A stretch of DNA of 64,000 nt from Corynebacterium sp. NML140438 (GCF_001875725.1 NZ_MLCQ01000022.1:62001-126000), one strand, 5' to 3'. Shown: positions 43,339-53,843, counted from the stretch's first letter. The notes: a model not told the origin generated them from the letters alone. Numbers and translations: made by a program.

Positions 43339-44873
43339 TCCAGCGTCTCCTTCAGTGGATCTTCTCGCACAGGGAAGAGCAACACCAACGCGATGGCAGC
43401 AAGCGGGACCATCAACAGGAAGACTGGCGTCAGGCCGTCGTTGTAGCTGCTGAGGACAGCGTCGCGGAGCGCGTCCGGCAGCTGCGCGACCAGGTTCGGC
43501 GTTAGGGAGTTGCGGCCGCCGCCACTTGAGAACTGCTCTGCGTAGGGGGCCGCCTCTTGCGGATCCATCGCGGCCAGGGCTTTCGGTAGGCGTTCTGCAA
43601 GCTGATCCGTCATATTGTGGATAAACAGCGAACCAATGAGCGATGCGCCGATAGCGGAACCAATTTGGCGGAAGAAGTTGTTCGTAGCGGTGGCGGTGCC
43701 AACCATGGCTAGCGGGAACGAGTTTTGCACGATCAAGACAAGTACCTGCATGACCAAGCCGAGGCCAAAACCAAAGATAAACATGTAAATGCCCAGCGTG
43801 GTCAATGGCGTGGTCACTTCGAGCCGCGAGAAAAAGAAGAGGCCGATCGCAACAATCGTCATGCCGATAATCGGGTACATCTTGTACCGGCCTGTCTTCG
43901 AGATGACGAAACCGACCGCTGTACCCGTTCCGAGCATGCCAACGACCATTGGCAGCATCATCAGGCCTGCGTTGGTCGGGGTGAGTTCGTGCACCATCTG
44001 CAGGTACGTGGGCAAGTATGCAAGCGTACCTGTCATCGCCAGGCCGAGCACTGTGCCGGCGGCCGTCGTTAAGACCATGTTCCGGTTACGGAACAAATGC
44101 ATCGGGATGAGTGGGTTCGCAGCGCGCAGCTCGACCATAACAAAGAGGATCGCAGCAACAACCGCTAGAGAGGCAGTGCCTAAGATCGTCGGCGAGGACC
44201 ATTCGTACTGTGTGCCGCCCCACGTCGTGGTCAGAATTAGCGAGGTCGTTGCCGCAGCCATGAGTACCGTGCCCAGCCAGTCGATGCTTTGGTCCGAGCG
44301 GGTTCCCTTGCGTAGATGTAGCACGATCGAGCAGACAGTCATGGCGAGCAGCCCGAGGGGGATGTTTATCCAAAGCCCCCAACGCCAGCCGGGACCATCC
44401 GTAAACCAGCCACCCAGCACCGGGCCAAGCACAGAAGACACCCCGAACACTGCGCCCATTACGCCCATGTACTTGCCGCGGTCGCGTGCGGGGACGACCT
44501 CAGCGATGATCGCCTGGGAGTTCACCATCATGCCGCCGGCACCAAAACCCTGCACGGCGCGACCCACGATGAGCAACTGCATCGACTGCGCAAGCCCGCC
44601 CAACGTCGAACCGATAACAAACAGGCCGATCGAGCAAATATATGGCCACTTGCGTCCGGCTCTGTCGCCGAGCTTGCCGTTGATCGGCATCGCGATCGTC
44701 ATCGTGACCAGGAACGACGAAATTACCCAGCTCATGTGGTCGACACCACCAAGCTCTCCGACGATGGTCGGCAGCGCAGTGGAGAAGATCATCTGGCCCA
44801 ACGAACTCATCAACATCGTGATGAGCAGCGCCCCAAAGATGAGGCCGACGTGCGGCTTTGCGTTGTTTACCAC
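43335..44873 (-). CDS. MFS drug exporter, DHA2 (14-TM EmrB/QacA) family
   Basis: A 512-aa proton-coupled efflux protein with 14 predicted helices. The N-terminal ALPTIVGELGGVDHMSWV, NGKLGDRAGRKW (motif A) and VLGPVLGGWFTDGPGWRW (motif C of antiporters) are clear DHA2 signatures. GTG 44873 has GGAGT 8 nt upstream. It overlaps the TetR gene before it by 7 nt, so the pair forms an operon under the palindromic operator at 45491-45516. The drug or metabolite exported is unknown; TetR control implies induction by it. Confidence 0.92.
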   Translation of the reverse strand: MVNNAKPHVGLIFGALLITMLMSSLGQMIFSTALPTIVGELGGVDHMSWVISSFLVTMTIAMPINGKLGDRAGRKWPYICSIGLFVIGSTLGGLAQSMQLLIVGRAVQGFGAGGMMVNSQAIIAEVVPARDRGKYMGVMGAVFGVSSVLGPVLGGWFTDGPGWRWGLWINIPLGLLAMTVCSIVLHLRKGTRSDQSIDWLGTVLMAAATTSLILTTTWGGTQYEWSSPTILGTASLAVVAAILFVMVELRAANPLIPMHLFRNRNMVLTTAAGTVLGLAMTGTLAYLPTYLQMVHELTPTNAGLMMLPMVVGMLGTGTAVGFVISKTGRYKMYPIIGMTIVAIGLFFFSRLEVTTPLTTLGIYMFIFGFGLGLVMQVLVLIVQNSFPLAMVGTATATNNFFRQIGSAIGASLIGSLFIHNMTDQLAERLPKALAAMDPQEAAPYAEQFSSGGGRNSLTPNLVAQLPDALRDAVLSSYNDGLTPVFLLMVPLAAIALVLLFPVREDPLKETLD

Positions 44874-45493
44874 TGCAACTCCTTTGCATACTTCGTGACG
44901 ACGGCAGCTACGCGCCGAGCTTGCGCCTTGGGAGGCTCTTCCTCTTGAAAATGGGGGCTGCGCGCAAAAAGCACCAATGTTGTCCGAAACAGCTCCACGA
45001 TGATTCGTACTTCTGCTTCTTCGGCGACGTCGAGACAGCGGTCCCCGGGATGGTTCTTGAAATGCTCGCGCACAGCCTGTTCGAGATGGCGTAACGTGTC
45101 GCGCTTACGGGCCAGCATTGCGTTAGCGAGTGACGGGTTGTCCTGCATGAGTTGCTGGATTCGGCAGGCATCGTTGGCACCATCGGTAGCGGGCGATTCT
45201 TCCATTGCATCAATGACCAATGCCAGCATGTTTGCAGATTGTTCCGTGGCAATACGGTCAAAGCTCTCGCTGGTGAACTCGAGCGGAAAAGGGCCAAGCA
45301 CGGCCTCGTCCTTCGAATCCATGTAGTTAAAGAACGTCCGCCGAGAAATTTCGGCGCCTTGACAAATATCTTCGACGGTCACGTCGTCGTAGCCGTCGCG
45401 TGCCACGAGCGATGCTGCCGTATCGAAGATTCGCTGCCTCGTTTCGCGGCGTTTCCGCTGGCGTAGGCCTTCCGTTCGATCAGAAAAATTCAC
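44867..45493 (-). CDS. TetR family repressor of the downstream exporter
   Basis: A 208-aa TetR protein. The N-terminal RQRIFDTAASLVARDGYDDV leads to a helix-turn-helix with TVEDICQGAEISRRTFFNY, and an all-helical C-terminal ligand domain follows. GTG 45493 is preferred: TAACAT (45502-45507) ends 8 nt upstream, and the perfect palindrome CACGGGGTG-N8-CACCCCGTG covers both the -10 and the start codon. This predicts a leaderless, autorepressed operon. Its 3' end overlaps the exporter gene by 7 nt. TTG 45502 is an unlikely longer start. Confidence 0.88.
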   Translation of the reverse strand: MNFSDRTEGLRQRKRRETRQRIFDTAASLVARDGYDDVTVEDICQGAEISRRTFFNYMDSKDEAVLGPFPLEFTSESFDRIATEQSANMLALVIDAMEESPATDGANDACRIQQLMQDNPSLANAMLARKRDTLRHLEQAVREHFKNHPGDRCLDVAEEAEVRIIVELFRTTLVLFARSPHFQEEEPPKAQARRVAAVVTKYAKELQW

Positions 45494-45516
45494 GGGGTGC
45501 AATGTTACACCCCGTG
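45491..45516 (-). promoter_or_regulatory. Autoregulatory operator/promoter of the TetR-exporter operon
   Basis: CACGGGGTG (45491-45499) and CACCCCGTG (45508-45516) form a perfect 9-bp inverted repeat with an 8-bp spacer. The minus-strand -10 (TAACAT, 45502-45507) lies in the spacer and the GTG start in the outer arm. Confidence 0.7.
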
Positions 45517-45534
45517 CAAAAATTTCAAAGAATC

Positions 45535-46050
45535 CTACTCAATCAGGAGCGATAACGTGCCCTCCACGGTCGGTGAGCTATCGCCACGGCGCTCGAAAAA
45601 CTGCGCTTCTACGATGCCCGGCTCCGGGCTAGAGAAGACCCAGAAACCATCATCAGTAGTTGAAGGACACTGTTTTGTCAGGGCAGATGCGCTGCCGTCG
45701 TGCGCAATCAGCGCGACGCAACCACTCAGAGGGTAGCTGACCATGCCCTGACCCTCATGGAGAGAGAGCACAGCGGGCCACGCAGCAACGGCGGCTTCCG
45801 GATTGTGCGACTGGAGAGTGCCCTGGAATGTTCCGGAGGGGGCGTCGTCACGCGCTTGCGGTGACTCAGGGAACGCAGTCACCGTCACAACTGTGGGCGC
45901 CCCGTTTGGCTCCGATTTGGGCTGCACGGACCAATACGCAGCAGCGAGCGCGATGCCAATGAGCGAGACCACCAACGCCAACACTCCGCCAATGACCCAA
46001 GGCTTATTGGAGCCTCCAGCTGTGCGGAGTTGAGAAAATGAGTCAGACAT
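45535..46050 (-). CDS. Hypothetical membrane-anchored exported protein
   Basis: A 171-aa protein with an N-terminal transmembrane anchor near residues 17-38 (WVIGGVLALVVSLIGIALAA) after a short Ser-rich cytoplasmic start. A Pro/Ser-rich linker and a soluble extracytoplasmic domain follow. The domain has two Cys (LSGCVAL, TKQCPST) that could form a disulfide. There is no lipobox and I do not recognise a family. ATG 46050 directly abuts the fumC terminator. It sits 41 nt upstream of the TetR start on the same strand, but the TetR gene has its own promoter. Confidence 0.68.
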   Translation of the reverse strand: MSDSFSQLRTAGGSNKPWVIGGVLALVVSLIGIALAAAYWSVQPKSEPNGAPTVVTVTAFPESPQARDDAPSGTFQGTLQSHNPEAAVAAWPAVLSLHEGQGMVSYPLSGCVALIAHDGSASALTKQCPSTTDDGFWVFSSPEPGIVEAQFFERRGDSSPTVEGTLSLLIE

Positions 46051-46100
46051 AAAAATCATCCCTGGTCGTGCTCATGAGCATGGGCAGTAGCAGGGATGAT
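46051..46100 (-). terminator. Terminator of fumC
   Basis: On the minus strand ATCATCCCTG pairs perfectly with CAGGGATGAT, followed by TTTTT that runs into the ATG of the next gene (46050). It lies about 12 nt after the fumC stop. Confidence 0.8.
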
Positions 46101-46111
46101 TGTAGCGGAGA

Positions 46112-47512
46112 CTAGTTGCGCTCAGTGTGCGCCATGGACAGGACGTTCAGGCGCTTGTCGAGCTCCTCCTCAGTGAGCGTATTGCCGTCAATGAAGCCAA
46201 GATCGATCACGGCCTGGCGGATCGTGATGCCTTCCTTCACCGCGTGCTTTGCTACCTTCGCAGCGTTCTCGTAACCGATTGCGCTGTTGAGAGGCGTAAC
46301 GATCGACGGCGAAGACTCCGCAAGCTGCTTCATTCGGTCTTCGTTCGCCTCGATACCATCGACCAGGCGGGTAGCGAACTGACGGGAAACGTTCGAGAGC
46401 AGACGAGCAGACTCCAACACGTTGCGCGCCATCATCGGGATGAACACGTTGAGCTCGAACTGGCCCTGCGAGCCACCAAACGCCACCGCAGCATCGTTGC
46501 CGATGACCTGGGCAGAAACCTGGGTCGCGGCTTCACACAGCACAGGGTTGACCTTGCCCGGCATGATCGACGAACCTGGCTGCAGGTCTGGCAGATGAAT
46601 CTCCGCGAACCCTGCGAGTGGGCCCGAACCCATCAGACGAATGTCGTTCGCGATCTTGTACAGGGAGACAGCAACCGTGCGCATTGCACCGGAGAACTCC
46701 ACCAGCGCGTCGCGCGCAGCCTGGGCCTCGAAGTGGTTCTTTGCCTCCGACAGCTGCGTCAGCCCAGTGAGCTTCACAAGCTCCGCCGTGACCTTTGCGC
46801 CGAAGTCTGCTGGCGTGTTGATACCAGTGCCAACCGCAGTGCCACCGATAGCAAGCTCACCGAGGCGACCAACGGTTGCCTCGACGCGCTCAATACCAAG
46901 CTCGATCTGGCGCGCGTAACCGGAGAACTCCTGGCCAAGGGTCAGCGGGGTTGCATCCATCAGGTGCGTACGGCCCGACTTCACGACCTCGTGCCACTCC
47001 TTCGCCTTCGCTGCGAGGGATGCCTCCAGCACCTTCAGGGCAGGAATGAGCACCTCGACGGCAGCTTCCGTAGCGGCAACATGGGTAGCGGTAGGGAACG
47101 TGTCGTTCGAGGACTGTCCCATGTTGACGTGGTCATTTGGGTGGACCTCAACACCATTCGCGTGCGCGATCGACGCGATCACCTCATTGGTGTTCATATT
47201 CGAGGAGGTACCAGAGCCCGTCTGGAAGACGTCGATTGGGAACTGGTCGTTGTGCTTACCGTCCGCGATTTCCTTCGCCGCAGCGATGATCGCGTCGGCC
47301 TTTTTCGCATCGAGCTTGCCCGAATCCTTGTTGACCTGTGCACACGCAGCCTTGAGAAGCCCAAGGGCACGGATCTGCTGGTGCTCAAGGCCCCGGCCAG
47401 AAATAGGGAAGTTCTCTACAGCACGTTGGGTCTGAGCACGCCACAGTGCATCAACAGGTACTTTGACCTCACCCATGGTGTCGTGCTCGATACGGTACTG
47501 CTTATCGGCCAT
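46112..47512 (-). CDS. fumC: Fumarate hydratase, class II
   Basis: A 466-aa iron-independent fumarase of the TCA cycle. The fumarase/aspartase signature [11 protein letters not shown] is present. Other conserved parts are [30 protein letters not shown] and [30 protein letters not shown] sequence ([14 protein letters not shown]) and a final TEEELDKRL complete it. GGAAAG lies 6 nt before ATG 47512. It is downstream of glpX (45-nt gap) on the same strand and probably shares its transcript. The fum-glpX neighbourhood is conserved in corynebacteria. Confidence 0.96.
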   Translation of the reverse strand: MADKQYRIEHDTMGEVKVPVDALWRAQTQRAVENFPISGRGLEHQQIRALGLLKAACAQVNKDSGKLDAKKADAIIAAAKEIADGKHNDQFPIDVFQTGSGTSSNMNTNEVIASIAHANGVEVHPNDHVNMGQSSNDTFPTATHVAATEAAVEVLIPALKVLEASLAAKAKEWHEVVKSGRTHLMDATPLTLGQEFSGYARQIELGIERVEATVGRLGELAIGGTAVGTGINTPADFGAKVTAELVKLTGLTQLSEAKNHFEAQAARDALVEFSGAMRTVAVSLYKIANDIRLMGSGPLAGFAEIHLPDLQPGSSIMPGKVNPVLCEAATQVSAQVIGNDAAVAFGGSQGQFELNVFIPMMARNVLESARLLSNVSRQFATRLVDGIEANEDRMKQLAESSPSIVTPLNSAIGYENAAKVAKHAVKEGITIRQAVIDLGFIDGNTLTEEELDKRLNVLSMAHTERN

Positions 47513-47557
47513 TCAATCTTTCCTTTACTTGTTACTTACAAAAATCGATGCTTTGAA

Positions 47558-48571
47558 TTACTTGATCGGGCCGGAGTAATCGATGACCGAGTACTCCTGA
47601 AGCTTCGGCAGCTGGTGAAGGGACTCCACGTAGCGGACCGTGCCAGACTTCGAGCGCATCACCAGCGATCGGGTAGTAGCACCATTCTTACGATAGGAGA
47701 CGCCACGCAACATATCGCCATTGGTCACACCGGTTGCCGCGAAATAGCAGTTATCGGAGGCCACCAGGTCGTCGAGTCCAAGCACCCGGTCGAGGTCATG
47801 GCCGGCTGCCAGCACTCGTTCGCGTTCTTCATCAGACTGTGGCGCGAGCTGGCCCTGGATCTCGCCACCCAGGCACCTGAGCGCACACGCCGTGATAACG
47901 CCCTCCGGAGTGCCGCCGATGCCCATCGCCATGTCGATGGAATTAGTATTTTGAGCGGCGGCGATGGCGCCAGCGACGTCACCATCCATAATGAAACGGA
48001 CCTTGGCGCCAGCCTTGCGGATCTCCTCAACCAGCTTGTTATGACGTGGGCGATCGAGCACCACAACGGTGATATTTGCGACGTTTACCCCCTTGGCTTC
48101 TGCGACAGCCTTGATGTTGAACTCGACAGACTTCGTAATGTCGATGACACCGACGGCCTCAGGGCCGACTGCAATCTTGTTCATGTAGAAGGCATCCTGT
48201 GGGTTAAACATGGAGCCGCGGTCTGCGGCCGCAATGACCGAGATAGCGTTCGGGCGCCCTTCCGCCATCAGGCGCGTGCCATCGACAGGATCAACTGCGA
48301 GGTCAACCTGGGCACCAAAACCGTTGCCGACACTTTCCCCATTAAACAACATCGGGGCCTCATCTTTTTCGCCCTCGCCGATGACGATGACACCATCCAT
48401 CGTGACGGAGTTAATCATCTTGCGCATGGCGTCAACTGCGGCGCCGTCACCTTCATTTTTCATCCCGCGACCAACCCAGCGCCCGGAAGCGAGTGCGGCG
48501 GCCTCGGTGACGCGCACGAGCTCCATCGCGAGGTTGCGATCGGGGAAGTTTTCAGAAGTTTGTTCAGACAT
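47558..48571 (-). CDS. glpX: Fructose-1,6-bisphosphatase, class II
   Basis: A 337-aa GlpX-type FBPase, the key gluconeogenic phosphatase in actinobacteria. Metal and substrate motifs are [29 protein letters not shown] and [13 protein letters not shown], and [18 protein letters not shown] is conserved. Full length. It lies upstream of fumC. Between its start and the DUF4245 gene is 260 bp in which I see no gene. With gapB in the same window, two gluconeogenic steps are encoded here. Confidence 0.95.
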   Translation of the reverse strand: MSEQTSENFPDRNLAMELVRVTEAAALASGRWVGRGMKNEGDGAAVDAMRKMINSVTMDGVIVIGEGEKDEAPMLFNGESVGNGFGAQVDLAVDPVDGTRLMAEGRPNAISVIAAADRGSMFNPQDAFYMNKIAVGPEAVGVIDITKSVEFNIKAVAEAKGVNVANITVVVLDRPRHNKLVEEIRKAGAKVRFIMDGDVAGAIAAAQNTNSIDMAMGIGGTPEGVITACALRCLGGEIQGQLAPQSDEERERVLAAGHDLDRVLGLDDLVASDNCYFAATGVTNGDMLRGVSYRKNGATTRSLVMRSKSGTVRYVESLHQLPKLQEYSVIDYSGPIK

Positions 48572-48831
48572 GAAACAGTGCCCTCCTGCGGCAAACTAGT
48601 TTTAGTTGTGACAACATCGACATCTTGCCACGTTGTAAAGCCACACCACTTCGGTCTGGCACACCTCTATCATGGCACTTTTGTCGGGCAGAAACTGTTG
48701 TTTATACACCTAAAATGGGGCAAAGCGGTGAGTTGAGTGGTCTGAACTGGGGACTTTCTCCATAAAAAGCCAACGCGCGGGGGTAAATCACAAATTCGGG
48801 GGTATTGAAAATCCATGTCATACTGGAGCGC

Positions 48832-49404
48832 GTGGCTCAAGAAAACAAACCTCGCATTTTCCAAGATGGCAGAGACATGCTCATCAACGTCATTTTGATC
48901 GTGGTCGTCATGGTCATCGCCGTTGGTGCGACCGGGTTGTGCACGTTCAATCCCGGTAAGCCTGAAAATGGGCCGGTGCAAGAAGTCGATGCGAAGACTT
49001 TCCTTGGACTAGAGGCCCGCGGCGTTGACTTTCCGGTGCGGTATCCGGACATGCCGGAGGGATGGGTGACGAACTCCGCTCGGAGGAGCATGATCGCCCA
49101 GCAGCCAGCTCCCGTCGTTGGGTGGGTCACCCCCGATGGTGGCTTCATCCAGCTGACACAAACAGGTGCCGACAGTAACACCGTCCAATCCACGGTGGAC
49201 GGGAAGCAGCGCACGCTTGAACGCGAGGAAACCATCGACGGCCACCGCGTCGAGATTTTTTCGGGCACCGAAGCGAAAACACGTCCTCTGTGGATTGTCG
49301 ACGCCGGCGATGCCCGATTCGCCGTCACCGGAGCCGGAACGGAGGCTGAGTTTGAAACGCTCATCAGCACTGCGCTGGCTGCCCAACCGCTGCCAGCGCA
49401 GTAG
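48832..49404 (+). CDS. DUF4245 family membrane-anchored protein
   Basis: A 190-aa protein with a short cytoplasmic start (AQENKPRIFQDGRDML), one transmembrane helix (INVILIVVVMVIAVGATGL) and an extracytoplasmic domain. It matches DUF4245 in the FPVRYPDMPEGWVTNSARR region and the overall pattern. CATACT (48819-48824) ends 7 nt before GTG 48832, so the message may be leaderless. It is a conserved neighbour of glpX and xseB in mycolata. It ends 6 nt from the convergent xseB. Function unknown. Confidence 0.85.
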   Translation: MAQENKPRIFQDGRDMLINVILIVVVMVIAVGATGLCTFNPGKPENGPVQEVDAKTFLGLEARGVDFPVRYPDMPEGWVTNSARRSMIAQQPAPVVGWVTPDGGFIQLTQTGADSNTVQSTVDGKQRTLEREETIDGHRVEIFSGTEAKTRPLWIVDAGDARFAVTGAGTEAEFETLISTALAAQPLPAQ

Positions 49405-49410
49405 TGGGGG

Positions 49411-49683
49411 CTATTCGGCCTGAGGCGCCTGCGCCGTTGCGTCGCGTTGCTGGATAGCCGCCTCGACGCGCTTGGATGCACCTTCGAGAAGCTGCTCGCA
49501 GCGCTTCGCCAACGCTTCGCCGTATTCCCAGTATTTCAGTGACTCGTCTAAGCTCATTTGCCCAAGTTCGAGGACTCTGACTGTTTCTACGAGCTGTTGC
49601 CTCGCTTGCTCAAACGAAAGCGTTGCTGGGTCGGGGAATGCAGCCTCGGTCGGCTGGCCACTGCCGTAGGTGTTATCGGACAT
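49411..49683 (-). CDS. xseB: Exodeoxyribonuclease VII small subunit
   Basis: A 90-aa small subunit that binds XseA to form the single-strand exonuclease [23 protein letters not shown] and [20 protein letters not shown] make up the conserved two-helix coiled coil. The tail is Ala/Gln-rich. GGAG lies upstream of ATG 49683. It follows xseA by 28 nt on the same strand. Confidence 0.93.
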   Translation of the reverse strand: MSDNTYGSGQPTEAAFPDPATLSFEQARQQLVETVRVLELGQMSLDESLKYWEYGEALAKRCEQLLEGASKRVEAAIQQRDATAQAPQAE

Positions 49684-49711
49684 GGATCGTCTCCTTGACG
49701 TATTAGTGGTG

Positions 49712-50974
49712 TTAGTCGGCGGGGGTAGTTCCCATTGCTGCAGCGGTTATAGAGCCGTCCGCGACGCGGATACGCAGCTGCGATCCAGGTGGTGACTGCT
49801 CGATGCTGGTCACTACCTCTGGATCGGAATGGTCGCGGGGGAGGACCTGGACTACGGAGTATCCACGTGCCAGGGTCGCTGCCGGACCCAACGCCGAAAC
49901 CTGTGAACGGAGCGCCGCGACCTGCTGCGTTTCTCGTGTCAACAGGTGACTGATTTCTCGGCGCATTGAGGCGACCTGTTGGGAAACCTCTTCACTGCGC
50001 CGCTCAATAGCCAGCAGCGGGTTCTGCATTACTGGGCGCGAGCGCCAGTACTGGATCTCTTCAGCTTTGGTGGAAACCCAGGTGCGTAGCGCCTGGGCAC
50101 TGCGTGCACGAGCCTCAGACAGAAACGCAAGCTCCTGGGCCGCGTCGATGACGACGCGCTTCGCCGCATCAGTTGGCGTCGCGGCACGGAGGTCCGCGAC
50201 GTTATCGAGCACCGGGTTGTCGGGCTCGTGGCCAATAGCAGACACCACCGGCGTTCCCGCCGCAGCCACGGCGCGCTGCAGCGCCTCCTCAGAAAACGGA
50301 AGGAGATCTTCGACCGAGCCTCCGCCACGGGCAATGATGATGACCTCAACATTGGGGTCCGCGTCGAGCGTTTGCAACGCCTGAATAACCTCGGGTACCG
50401 CGTTCGGGCCCTGCACAGCAGTGTTGATCACGCGGAACTGCACCGCGGGCCAGCGGCTCTGTGCCACGGAAAGCACGTCGCGCTCGGCGGCGGAGCCACG
50501 ACCAGTGATGAGGCCAATCGTGTTCGGCAGCAGCGGGATAGGGCGCTTGCGTGCTTGGTCGAAAAGGCCTTCGCTCGCGAGTTGCTTGCGGAGTTGCTCG
50601 ATCTTCGCGAGTAATTCACCAATGCCGACGTGGCGGATCTGCGTCGTCCACATCGAAAACGACCCGCGTCCCTCGTAGAAAGCCGGCTTGCCATAGATAA
50701 CGACGCGATCGCCGTCCTTTGGTGGCGTCGGCAAGCTCCTTAAGTAGTCCGAGGAAACAGTGAGCTGCACGCTCGTCTCCTGCTGTGTATCGCGAAGCGT
50801 GAGATAGGAAAACTTCCAGCTCGGCTTGTAATTCACCTGCGTGAGCTGGCCCTCAACCCACAAGTGTCCGAGACGATTAATCCACCCCTTGACCGACTTG
50901 TTCAACTTTGCCACTGGCCATGGCTGCTCAGGGCTACTTGGTGAGCTCGAACGCTCACCTTGCGCTTGTGTCAC
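49712..50974 (-). CDS. xseA: Exodeoxyribonuclease VII large subunit
   Basis: A 420-aa catalytic subunit of exonuclease VII. The N-terminal OB fold ([20 protein letters not shown]) leads into the catalytic region with [33 protein letters not shown] and [21 protein letters not shown] coiled-coil C-terminal region follows. Two adjacent GTG codons, 50977 and 50974, are possible; the second has AAGGAG at the better 6-nt spacing. It is the first gene of the xseA-xseB operon, divergent from ispH. Confidence 0.94.
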   Translation of the reverse strand: MTQAQGERSSSPSSPEQPWPVAKLNKSVKGWINRLGHLWVEGQLTQVNYKPSWKFSYLTLRDTQQETSVQLTVSSDYLRSLPTPPKDGDRVVIYGKPAFYEGRGSFSMWTTQIRHVGIGELLAKIEQLRKQLASEGLFDQARKRPIPLLPNTIGLITGRGSAAERDVLSVAQSRWPAVQFRVINTAVQGPNAVPEVIQALQTLDADPNVEVIIIARGGGSVEDLLPFSEEALQRAVAAAGTPVVSAIGHEPDNPVLDNVADLRAATPTDAAKRVVIDAAQELAFLSEARARSAQALRTWVSTKAEEIQYWRSRPVMQNPLLAIERRSEEVSQQVASMRREISHLLTRETQQVAALRSQVSALGPAATLARGYSVVQVLPRDHSDPEVVTSIEQSPPGSQLRIRVADGSITAAAMGTTPAD

Positions 50975-51086
50975 CACCGCTCCTTTCCCAGCGTGTCGAT
51001 GGAATACGCTGTCATTGTTTCATAGATAGATCGCCACAAGTATGTGTACCTACTGTTTTAGACGTTGATTCGGTAGGGTCGGTTCC

Positions 51087-52046
51087 ATGACAAATCAGGG
51101 TAAAAAAGTTCTTCTGGCAGCACCGCGTGGTTACTGCGCTGGTGTGGACCGTGCAGTCGTCACTGTGGAAAAGGCGCTGGAAAAATACGGAACCCCAATT
51201 TATGTGCGCAAAGAGATCGTCCACAACAAGTACGTAGTGGAAACGCTAGAGAAGCGCGGCGTCATCTTTGTCGACGAAACCGACGAAGTCCCCGAAGGCT
51301 CGCACCTGGTCTTCTCCGCGCACGGAGTGTCTCCTGCGGTCCGTGAGGCCGCAGAGGACCGTAGCTTGCTGGCTCTCGACGCCTCGTGCCCGCTCGTGAC
51401 CAAGGTCCATAACGAGGTGAAGAGGTTCGCTAAGCATGGCTACCAGATTCTGCTCGTTGGTCACGAAGGCCACGAAGAGGTCGAGGGCACCGCGGGTGAG
51501 GCCCCGAAGGTCACCCACCTCGTTGACGGAGTAGAAGGGGTCGACGCCCTTCCTGACTTCCCGGAAGGCACGAAGCTCGTGTGGCTGTCACAGACCACGC
51601 TCTCAGTTGATGAGACGATGCTCATTGTCGAAAAACTCCGCGAACGCTTCCCGGATCTGGAAAACCCGCCTAGCGACGACATCTGCTACGCAACGCAAAA
51701 CCGCCAAGTAGCGGTGAAGAAGATCGCGCCGCAGACGGAACTCGTTATTGTGGTCGGCTCGCAGAACTCCTCCAACTCGAAGCGACTCGTGGAGGTCGCA
51801 CTCGACGCAGGCGCCGATAACGCCTACCTCATCGACTACGCCCACCAGGTACAAGACGAATGGTTCGAAGGCGTTCATACCGTAGGCGTGACCTCGGGCG
51901 CCTCGGTACCGGAAATTCTGGTGCAGGAACTATTAGCAGAGCTTGCCGATCGCGGCTACACAGACGTGGAGGAAGTCACCACCACGGTGGAGACGATTAC
52001 CTTCGCGCTGCCTCGAGACCTACGCCAGCCGCGTCGTAGCAGCTAA
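51087..52046 (+). CDS. ispH: 4-hydroxy-3-methylbut-2-enyl diphosphate reductase
   Basis: A 319-aa Fe-S reductase catalysing the last MEP-pathway step to IPP and DMAPP. All three cluster cysteines are visible: [13 protein letters not shown] (Cys 17), [11 protein letters not shown] (near 102) and ICYATQNRQ (near 197). HGVSP and [10 protein letters not shown] are also conserved. TAGGGT (51074-51079) ends 7 nt before ATG 51087 and there is no ribosome site, so a leaderless transcript is likely. It overlaps the convergent DUF6542 gene by 4 nt. It feeds the polyprenyl synthase uppS in the same window. Confidence 0.95.
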   Translation: MTNQGKKVLLAAPRGYCAGVDRAVVTVEKALEKYGTPIYVRKEIVHNKYVVETLEKRGVIFVDETDEVPEGSHLVFSAHGVSPAVREAAEDRSLLALDASCPLVTKVHNEVKRFAKHGYQILLVGHEGHEEVEGTAGEAPKVTHLVDGVEGVDALPDFPEGTKLVWLSQTTLSVDETMLIVEKLRERFPDLENPPSDDICYATQNRQVAVKKIAPQTELVIVVGSQNSSNSKRLVEVALDAGADNAYLIDYAHQVQDEWFEGVHTVGVTSGASVPEILVQELLAELADRGYTDVEEVTTTVETITFALPRDLRQPRRSS

Positions 52047-52711
52047 CGCTCATCGTTTTTGTACAGGTCCTCGCCAAGGCGCGAGGCCACGCGCCGGGCC
52101 CGCTCCCCACGGGGGCGGGCCTGACTGCGTTCAGCCTTCGTTCGCTTGAGCAGCTCCTCAACCGTGATGCCGCCTTTGCTGCGCTCACGGGCCCGGCGTC
52201 CCTCGTAGTTCGTGCGACGGTTGGACTGGTTCATGCGGCGGCGTTGCGCCCGCTCACGGCGTAGCACCTCATCGTTATGGCGCTGGATAAGCCAGTACCG
52301 CACGACGGCGATCACCAGGGCCCCAGCGGTCACTGTGAAGAGAATGGGGAAGTGCTCGATCACTGGATACAGCACCATAAGGATGGCGGTTTTCCCACCT
52401 GTGCCCGCTTCTCCGAGCTGGTTGCGCGCTGAAATTAGACCAAAACCGAGCAGGGCTACGACGAACAGGAGCGGGGTAGCGGCGACGGTAAGGAACAACC
52501 CACGCGGGTCTACCAACGTTGTTACCGCGATCACTGCCACGCTGAAGAATACGAGCAGAGGCCATCCGATGTATCCCGCCGACGTCGCGATAACGACGCC
52601 GGTCAGCAGCGCAGCGAAGATGATGCCGATGCTGGAAACGGTAGGCAAACCGTGGAAGGTAGCGGTACCAGTGCGCGGGGATCGGAGAGAGTTTTGAGAC
52701 ACGCTGGGCAT
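52043..52711 (-). CDS. DUF6542 family membrane protein
   Basis: A 222-aa protein with four or five hydrophobic helices (for example [20 protein letters not shown] and [16 protein letters not shown]). A long, very basic cytoplasmic tail from about residue 145 is rich in Arg ([20 protein letters not shown]). It matches DUF6542, usually found beside ispH and xseA in actinobacteria. No catalytic motif is apparent; the tail may bind nucleic acid or acidic lipids. It overlaps ispH by 4 nt at the 3' end. Confidence 0.8.
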   Translation of the reverse strand: MPSVSQNSLRSPRTGTATFHGLPTVSSIGIIFAALLTGVVIATSAGYIGWPLLVFFSVAVIAVTTLVDPRGLFLTVAATPLLFVVALLGFGLISARNQLGEAGTGGKTAILMVLYPVIEHFPILFTVTAGALVIAVVRYWLIQRHNDEVLRRERAQRRRMNQSNRRTNYEGRRARERSKGGITVEELLKRTKAERSQARPRGERARRVASRLGEDLYKNDER

Positions 52712-52759
52712 TCTACCCGGCCTACCCGTAGGTCTTGCTAGTTTGACCCGCTCCCAGGG

Positions 52760-53812
52760 CTATGAATTCGTCGATTCGGCATCGCGGAGGCGTGGGCGAG
52801 CATCAACGGGGCGCAGCTCCGAAGCGCTCGACGAGTGCCCGGCGGCGCCCAGTTCTTCGAGTTTGCGGGCAGTTACCATCACGCGGCTATCGAGCGACGC
52901 CAGAGTTGCATTATATGCCTCGACCGCTTTTTCGAGGCTGCCGCCGACGCGGTTGTAATGCTCAGTCAACGTCCCGAGGCGGCGGTACAGTTCCTCACCG
53001 AGCCGCTGGATCGTTTGCGCCTCCCGGTTCATCGTGTCTTGCCGCCAGCCCAACTCGACTGTGCGTAGTAACGCGAACAATGTAGTCGGCGTGGCAATGA
53101 CGACGTTTCGGGCGAATGCGTAGTCGAGCAACTCCGGGTCGATGGCCAACCCGGCATCTAAAAACGGGTCGGCCGGGACGAACATCACGATGAATTCTGG
53201 ACTTGGTTGGAAGGCCTTTATATACGACTTCGAGGACAGCGTATCGACGTGGCTTCGCAGCAGATGCGCATGCCTGCGCAGGTAGCCCTGTTTCTCCTCT
53301 GGGTCTTCTGTATTGAGCGCATCAAGGTACGAAGAGAACGGGACTTTTGCATCGACGATGATGTTTCGGCCCTGGCTCAGTCGAATCACCATATCGGGGC
53401 GCAAGGAGGCGCCGTCGAAATGCATGTGAGTCTGCGTGTCGAAGTCGACGTGCTCCACCATCCCTCCGAGCTCTACCACGCGCTGTAGCTGGACCTCGCC
53501 CCAGCGACCCCGGACCTGCGGGGAGCGCAGCGCGGTGATGAGCTGATCGGTTCGATCCCCGAGCCTGGACGAGGTTCGCGCGATAGCCTGCACCTGGCCA
53601 GCCAAGGCAGACTGAGCGACTGCCTGCTCTTTATCGATGTCGTCGAGACGCCCTTGCAAGTCCCGTAATGCCTGGGCCAACGGGCGCAAGTCAGTAGAGG
53701 ACTGCTGCGGTGGATTGGCGCGCCGCATCCAAGCTGCGCCAGCGGAAAAGCCTCCGATAGCTCCGATGAGCAGTCCGGTAATGATCAGTAACAGCGCAGT
53801 GGATGTGTTCAT
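52760..53812 (-). CDS. rmuC: DNA recombination protein RmuC
   Basis: A 350-aa RmuC-family protein. An N-terminal transmembrane helix (ALLLIITGLLIGAIGGFSAG) precedes a coiled coil (LAQALRDLQGRLDDIDKEQA). The nuclease-like core follows: LRSPQVRGRWGEVQLQRVVE, MVIRLSQGRNIIVDAKVPF and FVPADPFLDAGLAIDPEL. E. coli RmuC limits inversions at short repeats. ATG 53812 places the anchor helix at the very N-terminus; a start 6 codons upstream is also possible. It lies 31 nt downstream of the AI-2E family gene. Confidence 0.9.
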   Translation of the reverse strand: MNTSTALLLIITGLLIGAIGGFSAGAAWMRRANPPQQSSTDLRPLAQALRDLQGRLDDIDKEQAVAQSALAGQVQAIARTSSRLGDRTDQLITALRSPQVRGRWGEVQLQRVVELGGMVEHVDFDTQTHMHFDGASLRPDMVIRLSQGRNIIVDAKVPFSSYLDALNTEDPEEKQGYLRRHAHLLRSHVDTLSSKSYIKAFQPSPEFIVMFVPADPFLDAGLAIDPELLDYAFARNVVIATPTTLFALLRTVELGWRQDTMNREAQTIQRLGEELYRRLGTLTEHYNRVGGSLEKAVEAYNATLASLDSRVMVTARKLEELGAAGHSSSASELRPVDARPRLRDAESTNS

Positions 53813-53843
53813 GTGGCCAGTAGAGCACATGGGACAGACATGG

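Noticed and set aside
46127..48736. An 869-codon open frame opposite fumC and glpX
   Set aside because: It is a shadow of two conserved genes on the other strand and crosses their terminator-free gap without any domain-like sequence or ribosome site.
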